Source of the DNA: Francisella sp. LA112445
GTDB taxonomy: Bacteria; Pseudomonadota; Gammaproteobacteria; Francisellales; Francisellaceae
Reading direction: 5' to 3'
Length of the DNA stretch: 64,000 nucleotides
Assembly (NCBI RefSeq): GCF_012224145.1
Contig: NZ_CP041030.1
Coordinates: 1,488,001 to 1,552,000 of the forward strand
This document shows positions 56,651 to 64,000 of the stretch, piece by piece (the stretch's first letter is position 1; every line of letters begins with the position of its first letter). Under the pieces are notes generated by a model that saw nothing but the letters and a program-made list of their open reading frames with translations, made no database searches and was not told the DNA's origin. The translations under genes and the position numbers were made by a program.

Positions 56651-57910
56651 ATGAAATCTAATCGTAGAGTAGTTGTTACTGGCCTTGGTATGGTAACGCC
56701 TTTAGGAAATGATGTCCCTACGACTTGGGCTAATATTTTAGCTGGAAAAAGTGGTGTAGAAACTATTACTAGTTTTGATACTCCAGCACCAGATATTAGC
56801 GAGTTTAAAGTTAGATTTGCAGCAAGAATCAAAGATTTTGATGTAAATGCACTTGTAGGTAAAAAAGATGCTAAAAGAGTAGATCCGTTCTGCTATTACG
56901 GTATCGCAGCAGCTAATGAAGCTTTGAAAGATGCTGGTATAGATAAAGTATCTGAAGAAGACTCTTATAAATTTGGAGTTTGTGTTAGTTCTGGAATCGG
57001 CGGTATAGAAACTTTAGAAGCTACTAAAGCAACTATAGATAAAAAAGGACCATCAAAGATTTCTCCTTTTTGTATACCTTCATCTATTATAAACATGCTT
57101 TCAGGGATTATATCTATAAATCATGGTTTAAGAGGCCCTAACGTACCAATCGTTACAGCATGTACTACTGGTACACATAATATTGGTATGGCAGCTAGAT
57201 TAATTGCTAGTGGCGATGCTGACGCTATGCTTGCAGGTGGTTCTGAAAAAGCTAGTAATGCTATTGGTATGGGTGGTTTTGCTGCTGCTAGAGCATTATC
57301 AACTAGAAATGATGATCCTCAAGGTGCATCTCGCCCTTGGGACAGAGACAGAGATGGATTTGTCTTAGGTGATGGTTCTGGTGTAGTTGTACTGGAAGAA
57401 TATGAAAAAGCTAAAGCACGTGGCGCTAAAATTTACGCTGAAGTTGTAGGTTTTGGTATGTCTGCTGATGGTTATCATATGACTATGCCATATGCAGCTG
57501 GTCAAGAAAGATGTGTGCAAAATGCTCTTGCAGATGCTGGTCTTGAAAAGAATCCTGATGCTATTGACTATGTTAACGCTCATGGTACATCAACTCCTCT
57601 AGGAGATGTTCAAGAGAGCCAAGTTGTTGAGAAAATGATTGGTCAATACAGAAAAGATCTTGTAATGAGTTCTACTAAATCTATGACTGGACATTTACTT
57701 GGTGCAGCTGGCGCAATAGAGTCTATATTTAGTGTTCTTGCAATAAGAGACCAAGTAGCTCCGCCTACAATCAATCTACACAACCTAGATGATGGCTGTA
57801 ATTTAGATTATGCTGCTAATGCGGCTAAGAAAATGAAAATTGACTATGTACTTAACAACTCTTTTGGTTTTGGTGGTACAAATGGTTCAGTAATTTTCAA
57901 AAAAATCTAA
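56651..57910 (+). CDS. fabF: 3-oxoacyl-ACP synthase II
   Basis: This 419-residue condensing enzyme elongates acyl-ACP. The active-site Cys171 is in VTACTTGTHNIG, and the two histidines are in NAHGTSTPLGD and STKSMTGHLLGAAGAIE. RRVVVTGLGMVTPLG opens the protein. It ends the fab cluster; a strong terminator follows at 57940-57963. Confidence 0.97.
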   Translation: MKSNRRVVVTGLGMVTPLGNDVPTTWANILAGKSGVETITSFDTPAPDISEFKVRFAARIKDFDVNALVGKKDAKRVDPFCYYGIAAANEALKDAGIDKVSEEDSYKFGVCVSSGIGGIETLEATKATIDKKGPSKISPFCIPSSIINMLSGIISINHGLRGPNVPIVTACTTGTHNIGMAARLIASGDADAMLAGGSEKASNAIGMGGFAAARALSTRNDDPQGASRPWDRDRDGFVLGDGSGVVVLEEYEKAKARGAKIYAEVVGFGMSADGYHMTMPYAAGQERCVQNALADAGLEKNPDAIDYVNAHGTSTPLGDVQESQVVEKMIGQYRKDLVMSSTKSMTGHLLGAAGAIESIFSVLAIRDQVAPPTINLHNLDDGCNLDYAANAAKKMKIDYVLNNSFGFGGTNGSVIFKKI

Positions 57911-57939
57911 TATTTATATTTAATTATTAGAAAACTTTG

Positions 57940-57963
57940 AAAGCCACTTTAGTGGCTTTTTTT
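57940..57963 (+). terminator. Intrinsic terminator after fabF
   Basis: The stem AAAGCCACT/AGTGGCTTT (57940-57948 and 57951-57959) with a TT loop is followed by a run of T (up to 57963). It is a classic rho-independent terminator 30 bp after the fabF stop, ending the fab cluster. Confidence 0.92.
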
Positions 57964-57979
57964 ATGCCTAGGAGAAAAA

Positions 57980-58255
57980 ATGCATATCCATATTATCAAC
58001 TTAGAGTACCTTGTAGAAGAAAGTGAAGTAGCTAAAATTAGACCTGCTCATAGAAACTTTTTAGATATCGGTTATAAAAAAGGTATCCTTCTAGCATCAG
58101 GACCTAAAATTCCTAAAACTGGAGGAGTAATTTTAGCAACTGGAGATTTCGAAGAAATCAAAGACTTTATCAAAAACGATCCTTTTTATATAAATAATAT
58201 TGCCGCATACAGCTTTAGCAGTTTTGATGCTGTTAAACACGCGATCAAGGATTAA
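57980..58255 (+). CDS. YciI-like protein
   Basis: This 91-residue protein has a ferredoxin-like fold. The conserved family pattern is visible: an early RPAHRNFLDIGYKKGILLASGP (His and the D-x-G-P-like turn), then GGVILATGDFEEIKDFIKNDPFY (the FxxxDPF motif). The catalytic role of YciI proteins is not established, although a conserved His/Asp pair suggests an enzyme. AGGAGAAAAA precedes the ATG. The 3' end overlaps the convergent mnmD gene by 11 bp. Confidence 0.85.
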   Translation: MHIHIINLEYLVEESEVAKIRPAHRNFLDIGYKKGILLASGPKIPKTGGVILATGDFEEIKDFIKNDPFYINNIAAYSFSSFDAVKHAIKD

Positions 58256-58931
58256 AAGATCCATACATCATTTCTCTTTTCTTACCAAATCCGGTATCTT
58301 TTTTAACTTCAAATCCATATTTCTGCAATTTTTTTCTTACTAAAGAACTTGCTGTAAAAGTTGCAAATGAAGATTTTAGATTAGAGCGCAAAGCCATATT
58401 TTTAAATAAAATATCATTCCACATTGTAATATTTCTAGCAGGTGTAAATCCATCCAGAAACCAACAATCTACTTCAGTGAAAGTATATTGTTCGATATTA
58501 TTAACATCATCTATGATTAACTTCAAAGTTATATTCTCAAAACTAATTATATTTAAGCCCTCTTGAGGTTTATATAGCTCTAAAAATCTATGATAGTTAC
58601 ATAACTGCTTAAAACTACTTAATACTTTTGATATATTTTCTAAGTCCATAGGATATTTTTCAAATGAGACAAATTCTAGCTGAGCATCTTTAGGAGCCAC
58701 CTTTTGCCAAAGGTTAAAAGTTAAAGTAAAATTAAGTCCAGCACCAAATCCAGCCTCACAAATACAAAAGTTTTGCTTAGAACTTAGAGATTTAAACTTA
58801 TGCTCTAAGAAGTTATGCTCTATAAAGTTATAAGTACTCTCTTGTACCCCAGAATCACTAGAAAAATAAAAATCATCAAAAATATCTGACTTAGGAGTAT
58901 TTTTTTCCCAGATTACTTTTGCAAAATCCAT
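58245..58931 (-). CDS. mnmD: Stand-alone MnmD (MnmC methyltransferase domain)
   Basis: This 228-residue SAM-dependent methyltransferase corresponds to the N-terminal half of E. coli MnmC. It methylates nm5U34 to mnm5U34 in tRNA wobble positions. The family pattern is clear: FDDFYFSSDSGVQESTYNFIEHN, CEAGFGAGLNFTLTFNLW (SAM-binding loop), FVSFEKYP, WFLDGFTPARN, and FGKKREMMYGS at the end. The FAD-dependent oxidase domain of bifunctional MnmC is missing, so a separate protein or another pathway must supply nm5U. It is convergent with the YciI-like gene (11-bp overlap). Confidence 0.88.
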   Translation of the reverse strand: MDFAKVIWEKNTPKSDIFDDFYFSSDSGVQESTYNFIEHNFLEHKFKSLSSKQNFCICEAGFGAGLNFTLTFNLWQKVAPKDAQLEFVSFEKYPMDLENISKVLSSFKQLCNYHRFLELYKPQEGLNIISFENITLKLIIDDVNNIEQYTFTEVDCWFLDGFTPARNITMWNDILFKNMALRSNLKSSFATFTASSLVRKKLQKYGFEVKKDTGFGKKREMMYGSFNP

Positions 58932-59051
58932 AAAATATAGCCTTATCTAAAATGTAAAAGAATTTCCATGACAGAATACTAAGCAAGGCTCTTGCTAAAA
59001 ACAAGCGCATGTGCAAAAATAATGTTTTGATATCACTTGTCTAAAACTGCA

Positions 59052-60254
59052 ATGGAAAACACAGTAGAAAATACAACATCTTTTAAAAATAAACTCTTAA
59101 TAACATTAATTTGCTATCTTTGTTACTTTTATACGGCTAACGTTGTTCTAGTAACTGGATCTGTTATGCAACCTCTATCTAAGTACTTTCATGATAGCAA
59201 TATAGGTTTTGCATTTACATTTATCAATGTAGCTATGTGGTTTGCTATATTAGTAATTGGCTTTTTAATGACTAAATTTTCAATAAAACTATTACTAATA
59301 GCAGCTGTTGCAATTGGTGTTTTATCGTCATTGGTTACAAGCATACTACCCTCAATGTTTACATTAAAGATACTTTTAACTAGTGTAGGTATAACTGGAG
59401 GTTTATTTATGGCTATTGGTAGTTATATGATTGTGCGAATCTATAATGACCATAAAGTAAGAGCCATGAATGTAATCTTTACAGACTTCTTCTTTAGCTT
59501 TGGTGGTGCTTTAACGCCAATTTTTGCAGCATATTTAATAACACAAAACTTCCAATGGTATACGATATATCTAATTTTACAAGTCACTGCAATTATTATA
59601 TTAATACTCTCAGCTTTTGCTGACTTTACAATATTAAATAGACATAAAGTAGTCGAAACTACTAAATCAAGCTTAAGCTTCTCAACATGGAATTTTAGTC
59701 TATATTGTATAGCTTTTGCAGCATTTTTATTTTTACTAGCACAGTTAACTATGACTAGCTATGCTCAAACTTATTTCCAAGAAATATTAGGCTGGGGAAC
59801 TATTGATGCAAACAAACCATTATCATATTTCTGGATGGCACAATGTATTGGCTTATTTATAAGCCCTCTAATAACAAGAGTCGTCCCTCTAAAATATATC
59901 TTACCAACATTTATGCTTGTTGGATTAGTTGCTTTGTCTTGTATCCTTTACATACCAAATATGGATATCGTATTAAAGTCTGCGATAGTTTTTGGGTTAT
60001 TTAATTGTTATATTTATGCAGGATTATTAGCTTATGGAACTTTCCAAATAGAAAATGCTCCACCAACACTAATAACTACTATCCTACTTTTTGGTACAAC
60101 GGGTACTGCTCTTTCAACAACTACAGGTGCTTTTATTAATAAATACTTTGGTCTAACAAGTGTAATGCATGCTGTAGTAGCTTTCTATGTGTTATCTTTT
60201 ATACTTGTTATATTAGCTGTTATTTTTTCTAAAGAGCAGAAAAAAGATATCTAA
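59052..60254 (+). CDS. MFS transporter, TsgA-like
   Basis: This integral membrane carrier of about 400 residues has twelve hydrophobic helices. The start NVVLVTGSVMQPLSKYF and FTFINVAMWFAILVIGFLM resemble TsgA of enteric bacteria, as does MAIGSYMIVRIYNDH followed by FTDFFFSFGGALTPIFAAYL. The transported compound is unknown, even for enteric TsgA. I set the start at the ATG at 59052. An in-frame TTG at 59037 adds 5 residues, and neither has a strong ribosome binding site. Confidence 0.82.
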   Translation: MENTVENTTSFKNKLLITLICYLCYFYTANVVLVTGSVMQPLSKYFHDSNIGFAFTFINVAMWFAILVIGFLMTKFSIKLLLIAAVAIGVLSSLVTSILPSMFTLKILLTSVGITGGLFMAIGSYMIVRIYNDHKVRAMNVIFTDFFFSFGGALTPIFAAYLITQNFQWYTIYLILQVTAIIILILSAFADFTILNRHKVVETTKSSLSFSTWNFSLYCIAFAAFLFLLAQLTMTSYAQTYFQEILGWGTIDANKPLSYFWMAQCIGLFISPLITRVVPLKYILPTFMLVGLVALSCILYIPNMDIVLKSAIVFGLFNCYIYAGLLAYGTFQIENAPPTLITTILLFGTTGTALSTTTGAFINKYFGLTSVMHAVVAFYVLSFILVILAVIFSKEQKKDI

Positions 60255-60366
60255 TAATATCTATTATTAATTTTTCTAATAACATATATCAATTGTTTTA
60301 GTTATCAACCTTTATAAAAACACTGTATAGTTACACAAGATTCTCAACAACTATAGAGTAACAATT

Positions 60367-61419
60367 ATGAAAAACTACTTTAAACAAAATATGATCCTTG
60401 GTGTGCTTTTAGTAGCGGTACTTGCTGGTATAGCATACTTTATTGCTAAAATCCCTGTGATTGAAGATCTTGGGATTAGTCCTTTAATTATAGGTATTGT
60501 TTTAGGTATGGCTCTGACACATACTCCAGCTGCTAAAATAATACATAAATGGAAAGAAGGTATTGTTTTTAGTGCCAAAAAGATACTTAGATTTGCAATT
60601 ATCTTTTATGGCTTTAACTTAACTTTTCAACTTATAGCATCAGTTGGTTTAGCTGGCTTATCTGTTTCAATAATCATGCTAGTTTCTACATTAATATTAG
60701 GTATTGTTTTAGGTACTAGGGTCTTTGGTTTAGATAGAGATAGCTCTATCTTAGTTGCAGCTGGTAGTGCTGTATGTGGTGCTGCTGCCGTATTAGCAAC
60801 TGAAGGCACACTAAAATCAGAACCATATAAAGCCGCTATGGCTGTAGGTACCGTTGTACTATTTGGTACAACTGCAATGTTTCTATACCCTATTTTAATG
60901 AAAGCCGGTCTTTTAGGTCATATGAGTGATACTCAATATGGTATCTTTGCTGGAGGCTCTATACACGAAGTTGCCCAAGTTGTAGCTGCTGGTAGCGGTG
61001 TAAGTGCTCATGCTGAGGAAGTTGCTGTAACTGTTAAAATGATACGTGTTATGATGCTAGCTCCAATGCTAATTGTTATAGGAATATGGTTAGCAAAATC
61101 TGCTGCTAAAGCCACTGGTAAAATTGGTACTAAACCAGAAAAAGGATCTATCAAAAAAATAATTCCGTGGTTTGCTATAGGATTTATCATTGTTGCTGGA
61201 TTTAACTCTCTAGATTTATTACCAGTAGCAACTGTAAGTAGTATTAGACTAGCTGACCAATTTTTATTAGCTATGGCAATGACAGCTCTAGGATTAGAAA
61301 CAAATGTATCTAAATTTATCCAAGCTGGAATCAAACCTTTAGTATTAGCTCTAATACTATTTGCATGGTTATTCTTTGGTGGTATAGCTATAACATATGG
61401 TATAACTAGCATAATATAA
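60367..61419 (+). CDS. YeiH family putative sulfate exporter (UPF0324)
   Basis: This 350-residue polytopic protein has about ten hydrophobic helices. Family segments include GISPLIIGIVLGMALTHTP, RFAIIFYGFNLTFQLI, AAGSAVCGAAAVLATEG (the glycine-rich motif), FAGGSIHEVAQVVAAG (His/Glu motif), and MTALGLETNVSKFIQAGIKPL. A role in sulfate or sulfonate export is suggested in the literature but not firm. It stands alone downstream of the TsgA-like gene with a 112-bp gap. Confidence 0.88.
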   Translation: MKNYFKQNMILGVLLVAVLAGIAYFIAKIPVIEDLGISPLIIGIVLGMALTHTPAAKIIHKWKEGIVFSAKKILRFAIIFYGFNLTFQLIASVGLAGLSVSIIMLVSTLILGIVLGTRVFGLDRDSSILVAAGSAVCGAAAVLATEGTLKSEPYKAAMAVGTVVLFGTTAMFLYPILMKAGLLGHMSDTQYGIFAGGSIHEVAQVVAAGSGVSAHAEEVAVTVKMIRVMMLAPMLIVIGIWLAKSAAKATGKIGTKPEKGSIKKIIPWFAIGFIIVAGFNSLDLLPVATVSSIRLADQFLLAMAMTALGLETNVSKFIQAGIKPLVLALILFAWLFFGGIAITYGITSII

Positions 61420-61503
61420 CATCTTATTTACCTAAAGCTATCCTATTTTGTTCTTAAATAATGTATCATATAAAAAAATAATTATTATTACAAAATCTCT
61501 ACT

Positions 61504-62295
61504 ATGAAACCCATTCTTAATGTTGTAACAACTATAGCTAGAAAAGCTGGAAAAATCATCCTTCAAGCACAAAATGATCCAAGTACCATAAAAATTTCCA
61601 AGAAACCTGATAACTCTGTTGTATCTAACGTTGATGTTGCAGTTGAAAACTTTATCATTGATAATATTAAAAAATCTGGTTTTAGTGATTATTTCATAAC
61701 TGAAGAAAATGGCGAATTTGGTAACAAAGATAGTCGTTTTACTTGGATTATAGATCCAATTGATGGGACTAGCAATTTTGTACATGGATTACCGCACTGC
61801 TGTATTTCTATAGGTGTAAAAAAGGATGATGATATTGTTCTTGGTGTTATCTATAACCCATTCTTAGATCTAATGTTCTGTGCTTATAAAGGCGAAGGTG
61901 CCCTTTTAAATGGTAAAAAGATTCGTGTAGCACAAAGCCAAGACTTAACTGATACTCTTATCTCAGCATCTCTTAAATACTCACGTGGAATATTTAATGA
62001 TAGCTATGTTGCTGAAATTATAAAACTACAACAAGTAATTTCTGGATATAGATACTCAGGTAGTATTGCTATGGATATGGCGTACTTAGCTGCTGGTTAT
62101 ATTGATGGTTTATGGGCTTGTGGTAATGTAAAAATCTGGGATCTAGCTGCTGGTTATATAATCATGAAAGAAGCTGGTGCTATTGTTACAGATATCCATG
62201 GTACAAACAATCTAAACTCTGGATTAATAGTTGCTGGTAATAAAAAAGTTCAACCTAAACTTATCAAACTGTTAGCAAAACATATTAAACAATAA
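61504..62295 (+). CDS. suhB: Inositol-1-monophosphatase SuhB
   Basis: This 263-residue Mg/Li-sensitive phosphatase has both metal motifs: EEN (in FITEENGEFG) and WIIDPIDGTSNFVHGLPH. The C-terminal WDLAAGYIIMKEAGAIVTD is the second signature. In E. coli SuhB also works in rRNA antitermination. Its stop overlaps the start of rsmB by one base (TAATG), so the two are translationally coupled. Coupling to an rRNA methyltransferase fits a ribosome-biogenesis link. Confidence 0.94.
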   Translation: MKPILNVVTTIARKAGKIILQAQNDPSTIKISKKPDNSVVSNVDVAVENFIIDNIKKSGFSDYFITEENGEFGNKDSRFTWIIDPIDGTSNFVHGLPHCCISIGVKKDDDIVLGVIYNPFLDLMFCAYKGEGALLNGKKIRVAQSQDLTDTLISASLKYSRGIFNDSYVAEIIKLQQVISGYRYSGSIAMDMAYLAAGYIDGLWACGNVKIWDLAAGYIIMKEAGAIVTDIHGTNNLNSGLIVAGNKKVQPKLIKLLAKHIKQ

Positions 62296-63578
62296 TGAAT
62301 ACTCGAGCTATAGCAGCTAAAGTTATCTTAGATATTCTAGATAAGCAATATTCTCTTTTAACTATCGAACATAAGCTTTCAAACTTAGATATCTCTGATC
62401 AAGATAAATCTTTTGTTAAGCTTTTATGCTATGAATTCTTTAGAAACTACTTTTCTTTAGAGAAGATTCTAAAACCATATATTTCAGAGAAAACAAAACA
62501 AAAAGCTAAGATTTTAATAATGCTTGGGATTCTGCAGATTTTTGAAATTAATCAACCTCATTATGCAAGCATTAATGAAACAGTTGCAGCATGTCAAAAG
62601 CTAAAGATAGTTTGGGCAAAAAAATTAGTCAATGGTGTTCTTAGAAAAATCCTTAGAAATATAGATAGTCTAACTGAAGAATATAATAACCATAAGAAAT
62701 ATGATATGCCTGAATGGCTGATTAATATACTAAAACAACAGTATCCTAATAGCTATCTAGATATTATACAAGCTAGTAACTCAAAAGCAGATATGTTTGT
62801 GCGTTTAAATGGCTCAAAAGACCCTACTGAAGTCTTAGAATATTTTAATAAAAATGATATCCCTTATGAGTCACAAAATGAGCTTAGAAACTCAATAAAA
62901 CTTAAAAAGCCAATTGCTGTAGAAAACAATAGCCTTTTTCAAAAAGGTTATTTTACGGTACAAGATTTATCTGCTCAATATGCAGGTTGGGTAATTAATC
63001 CTCAAAATGAAGATAAAATCCTAGATGCATGTGCTGCTCCTGGAGGCAAAACTTCACATATTTTGGAGCTGGCTCCCAAAGCAAATATTACAGCCATAGA
63101 TATTATAGATAGACGCCTAGAACTTCTAAAAGAAAACCTAAATAGAATATCTCAGAATAATAACGTAAAAGTTATTAAACAAGATCTTACGAAAACATTT
63201 GAAGGTAAGTTTAATAAAATAATCCTTGATGTTCCTTGTACAGCTTTAGGAACTATACGAAGAAATCCAGATATCAAGTTATTACGTAATAAGAGTGATG
63301 TAAATGATATTACAAAGTTACAAGCACAAATTTTACAAAACCTGTGGGATAATAACTTAGAAGAAAATGGCTTACTTCTCTATGTAACTTGCTCAATTTT
63401 AGAGCAAGAAAATCAAGATCAAATAAAGAGTTTCTTAGCAAAAAATAGTAATGCAAGCATAGCTAATATTGATATTTTAAATGCATACAAAACTAAATAT
63501 GGTTATCAAATATTACCAGATATTCAAAAAGGTGATGGATTTTATTATTGTTTGATTATAAAGGCTTCTTCTTTTTAG
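62295..63578 (+). CDS. rsmB: 16S rRNA (cytosine-967-C5)-methyltransferase RsmB
   Basis: This 427-residue SAM-dependent RNA methyltransferase has an N-terminal NusB-like RNA-binding domain (about 1-140), a linker domain and a Rossmann methyltransferase domain. DACAAPGGKTSHILELAP binds SAM. LDVPCTALGTIRRNPDIKLLR carries the Cys that releases the product, and VTCSILEQENQDQI carries the catalytic Cys. The ATG at 62295 overlaps the suhB stop. The 3' end overlaps the convergent GNAT gene by 23 bp. Confidence 0.94.
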   Translation: MNTRAIAAKVILDILDKQYSLLTIEHKLSNLDISDQDKSFVKLLCYEFFRNYFSLEKILKPYISEKTKQKAKILIMLGILQIFEINQPHYASINETVAACQKLKIVWAKKLVNGVLRKILRNIDSLTEEYNNHKKYDMPEWLINILKQQYPNSYLDIIQASNSKADMFVRLNGSKDPTEVLEYFNKNDIPYESQNELRNSIKLKKPIAVENNSLFQKGYFTVQDLSAQYAGWVINPQNEDKILDACAAPGGKTSHILELAPKANITAIDIIDRRLELLKENLNRISQNNNVKVIKQDLTKTFEGKFNKIILDVPCTALGTIRRNPDIKLLRNKSDVNDITKLQAQILQNLWDNNLEENGLLLYVTCSILEQENQDQIKSFLAKNSNASIANIDILNAYKTKYGYQILPDIQKGDGFYYCLIIKASSF

Positions 63579-64000
63579 CTGCTATTTTAGCTGCTGCTTC
63601 TTTAGGTGACACAGTTAATTTTAACCTATTTAATTGGTAGCCATTATCAAAGAAGATATCTTCTATCTTATCATCAATAACAAAACCTAATGCTGTATAA
63701 AATGCTAAAGAATGTATGTCATTTGAATATACATAAGCAGTATCTATCTCATACTTCTCAAACAGGTACTTAACTACATTTTCACCAATACCTTTACCAA
63801 AGTATCTAGGATCTATCGGAGTAAAAAGAAGTTCTGTATCACGAATACATGAGAATCCAACAATCTCATCATCTATAACTTGCACAAAAGACTTAACATT
63901 AGGATCTTTAAAATACTTTGCTTCTAAAGCTTCCATCTCTTTATTGATCTCACTTGTTGTAAGAAACTGACAAGTTTTAGATATGCACTCTTCCCATATA
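63556..64000 (-). CDS. GNAT family N-acetyltransferase (5' part missing at window edge)
   Basis: The minus-strand frame is open to the right edge, giving at least 148 codons. An internal ATG at 63936 is unlikely to be the real start, because the residues upstream (WEECISKTCQFL, EINKEM) read like a normal GNAT N-terminal helix. Motif A is present as FTPIDPRYFGKGIGENVVKYLF (acetyl-CoA-binding R-x-x-G-x-G/A). YSNDIHSLAFYTALGF is motif B. The C-terminal tail is basic and alanine-rich (KEAAAKIAAKKKKP). The substrate is unknown. Its 3' end overlaps rsmB by 23 bp. Confidence 0.85.
   Translation of the reverse strand, partial: IWEECISKTCQFLTTSEINKEMEALEAKYFKDPNVKSFVQVIDDEIVGFSCIRDTELLFTPIDPRYFGKGIGENVVKYLFEKYEIDTAYVYSNDIHSLAFYTALGFVIDDKIEDIFFDNGYQLNRLKLTVSPKEAAAKIAAKKKKPL

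Noticed and set aside
61008-61412. 134-codon minus-strand frame inside the YeiH-family gene
   Set aside because: It is an antisense shadow of a membrane protein (mirror hydrophobic pattern), with no start context.
1-64000. Search for tRNA, rRNA, CRISPR arrays and insertion sequences
   Set aside because: I saw no cloverleaf-like sequence, no rRNA core sequence, no regularly spaced repeats and no transposase-like protein; small RNAs cannot be excluded by eye.

Overview
The window is a low-GC gammaproteobacterial chromosome segment from the genus Francisella. The assignment rests on a complete-looking Francisella pathogenicity island (FPI, a type VI secretion system of class ii) next to anmK, on IglA, IglB and VgrG sequences that closely match what I remember of the F. 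tularensis proteins, and on the order anmK - MFS - trehalase - fba - pyk - pgk - gapA - tkt - yceD - rpmF - plsX - fabHDG - acpP - fabF. No rRNA, tRNA, CRISPR array, IS transposase or integrase is seen. I could not fix the species. The layout of the island (no pdpC or pdpE, divergent IglC) suggests a lineage other than classical F. tularensis/F. novicida.

Layout. 1-2179 (minus): an ABC-2 exporter operon (membrane fusion protein, ATPase, start of a permease that runs off the left edge). 2314-5916 (plus): two tandem glycerophosphodiester phosphodiesterases (glpQ paralogues with duplicated leaders) and GlpT, a module for scavenging glycerol-3-phosphate. 5930-18501: accessory housekeeping and envelope genes: DacB/PBP4, adenine deaminase, a signal-peptide-bearing KatG, a small membrane coiled-coil protein, dGTPase, an MFS carrier, a tautomerase-fold protein coupled to a MATE pump, and a large secreted modular chitinase. 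18744-19373: upp.

19591-40312: the FPI. The plus-strand operon is pdpA-pdpB-iglE-vgrG-iglF-iglG-iglH-dotU-iglI-iglJ. The converging minus-strand operon is pdpD-iglA-iglB-iglC-iglD. The two operons meet across 34 bp holding one hairpin. The genes pdpC and pdpE, which occupy this junction in the canonical island, are absent. PdpB (TssM), DotU (TssL) and IglE (TssJ-like lipoprotein) form the envelope complex. IglA/IglB are the sheath, IglC the inner tube, VgrG plus the PAAR-like IglG the tip, IglD/IglH/IglJ probable baseplate parts, and PdpD a probable secreted component.

40407-44358: anmK, an MFS carrier and a cytoplasmic trehalase. 44359-44685 holds a double-hairpin repeat that also occurs at 8484-8562 with different stem sequences. 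44686-51436 (minus): tkt-gapA-pgk-pyk-fba, a compact central-carbon operon. 51566-57910 (plus): yceD-rpmF-plsX-fabH-fabD-fabG-acpP-fabF, the fatty acid synthesis cluster, ended by a clear terminator. 57980-64000: YciI-like protein, stand-alone MnmD methyltransferase, TsgA-like MFS carrier, YeiH-family exporter, SuhB, RsmB, and a GNAT acetyltransferase cut by the right edge.
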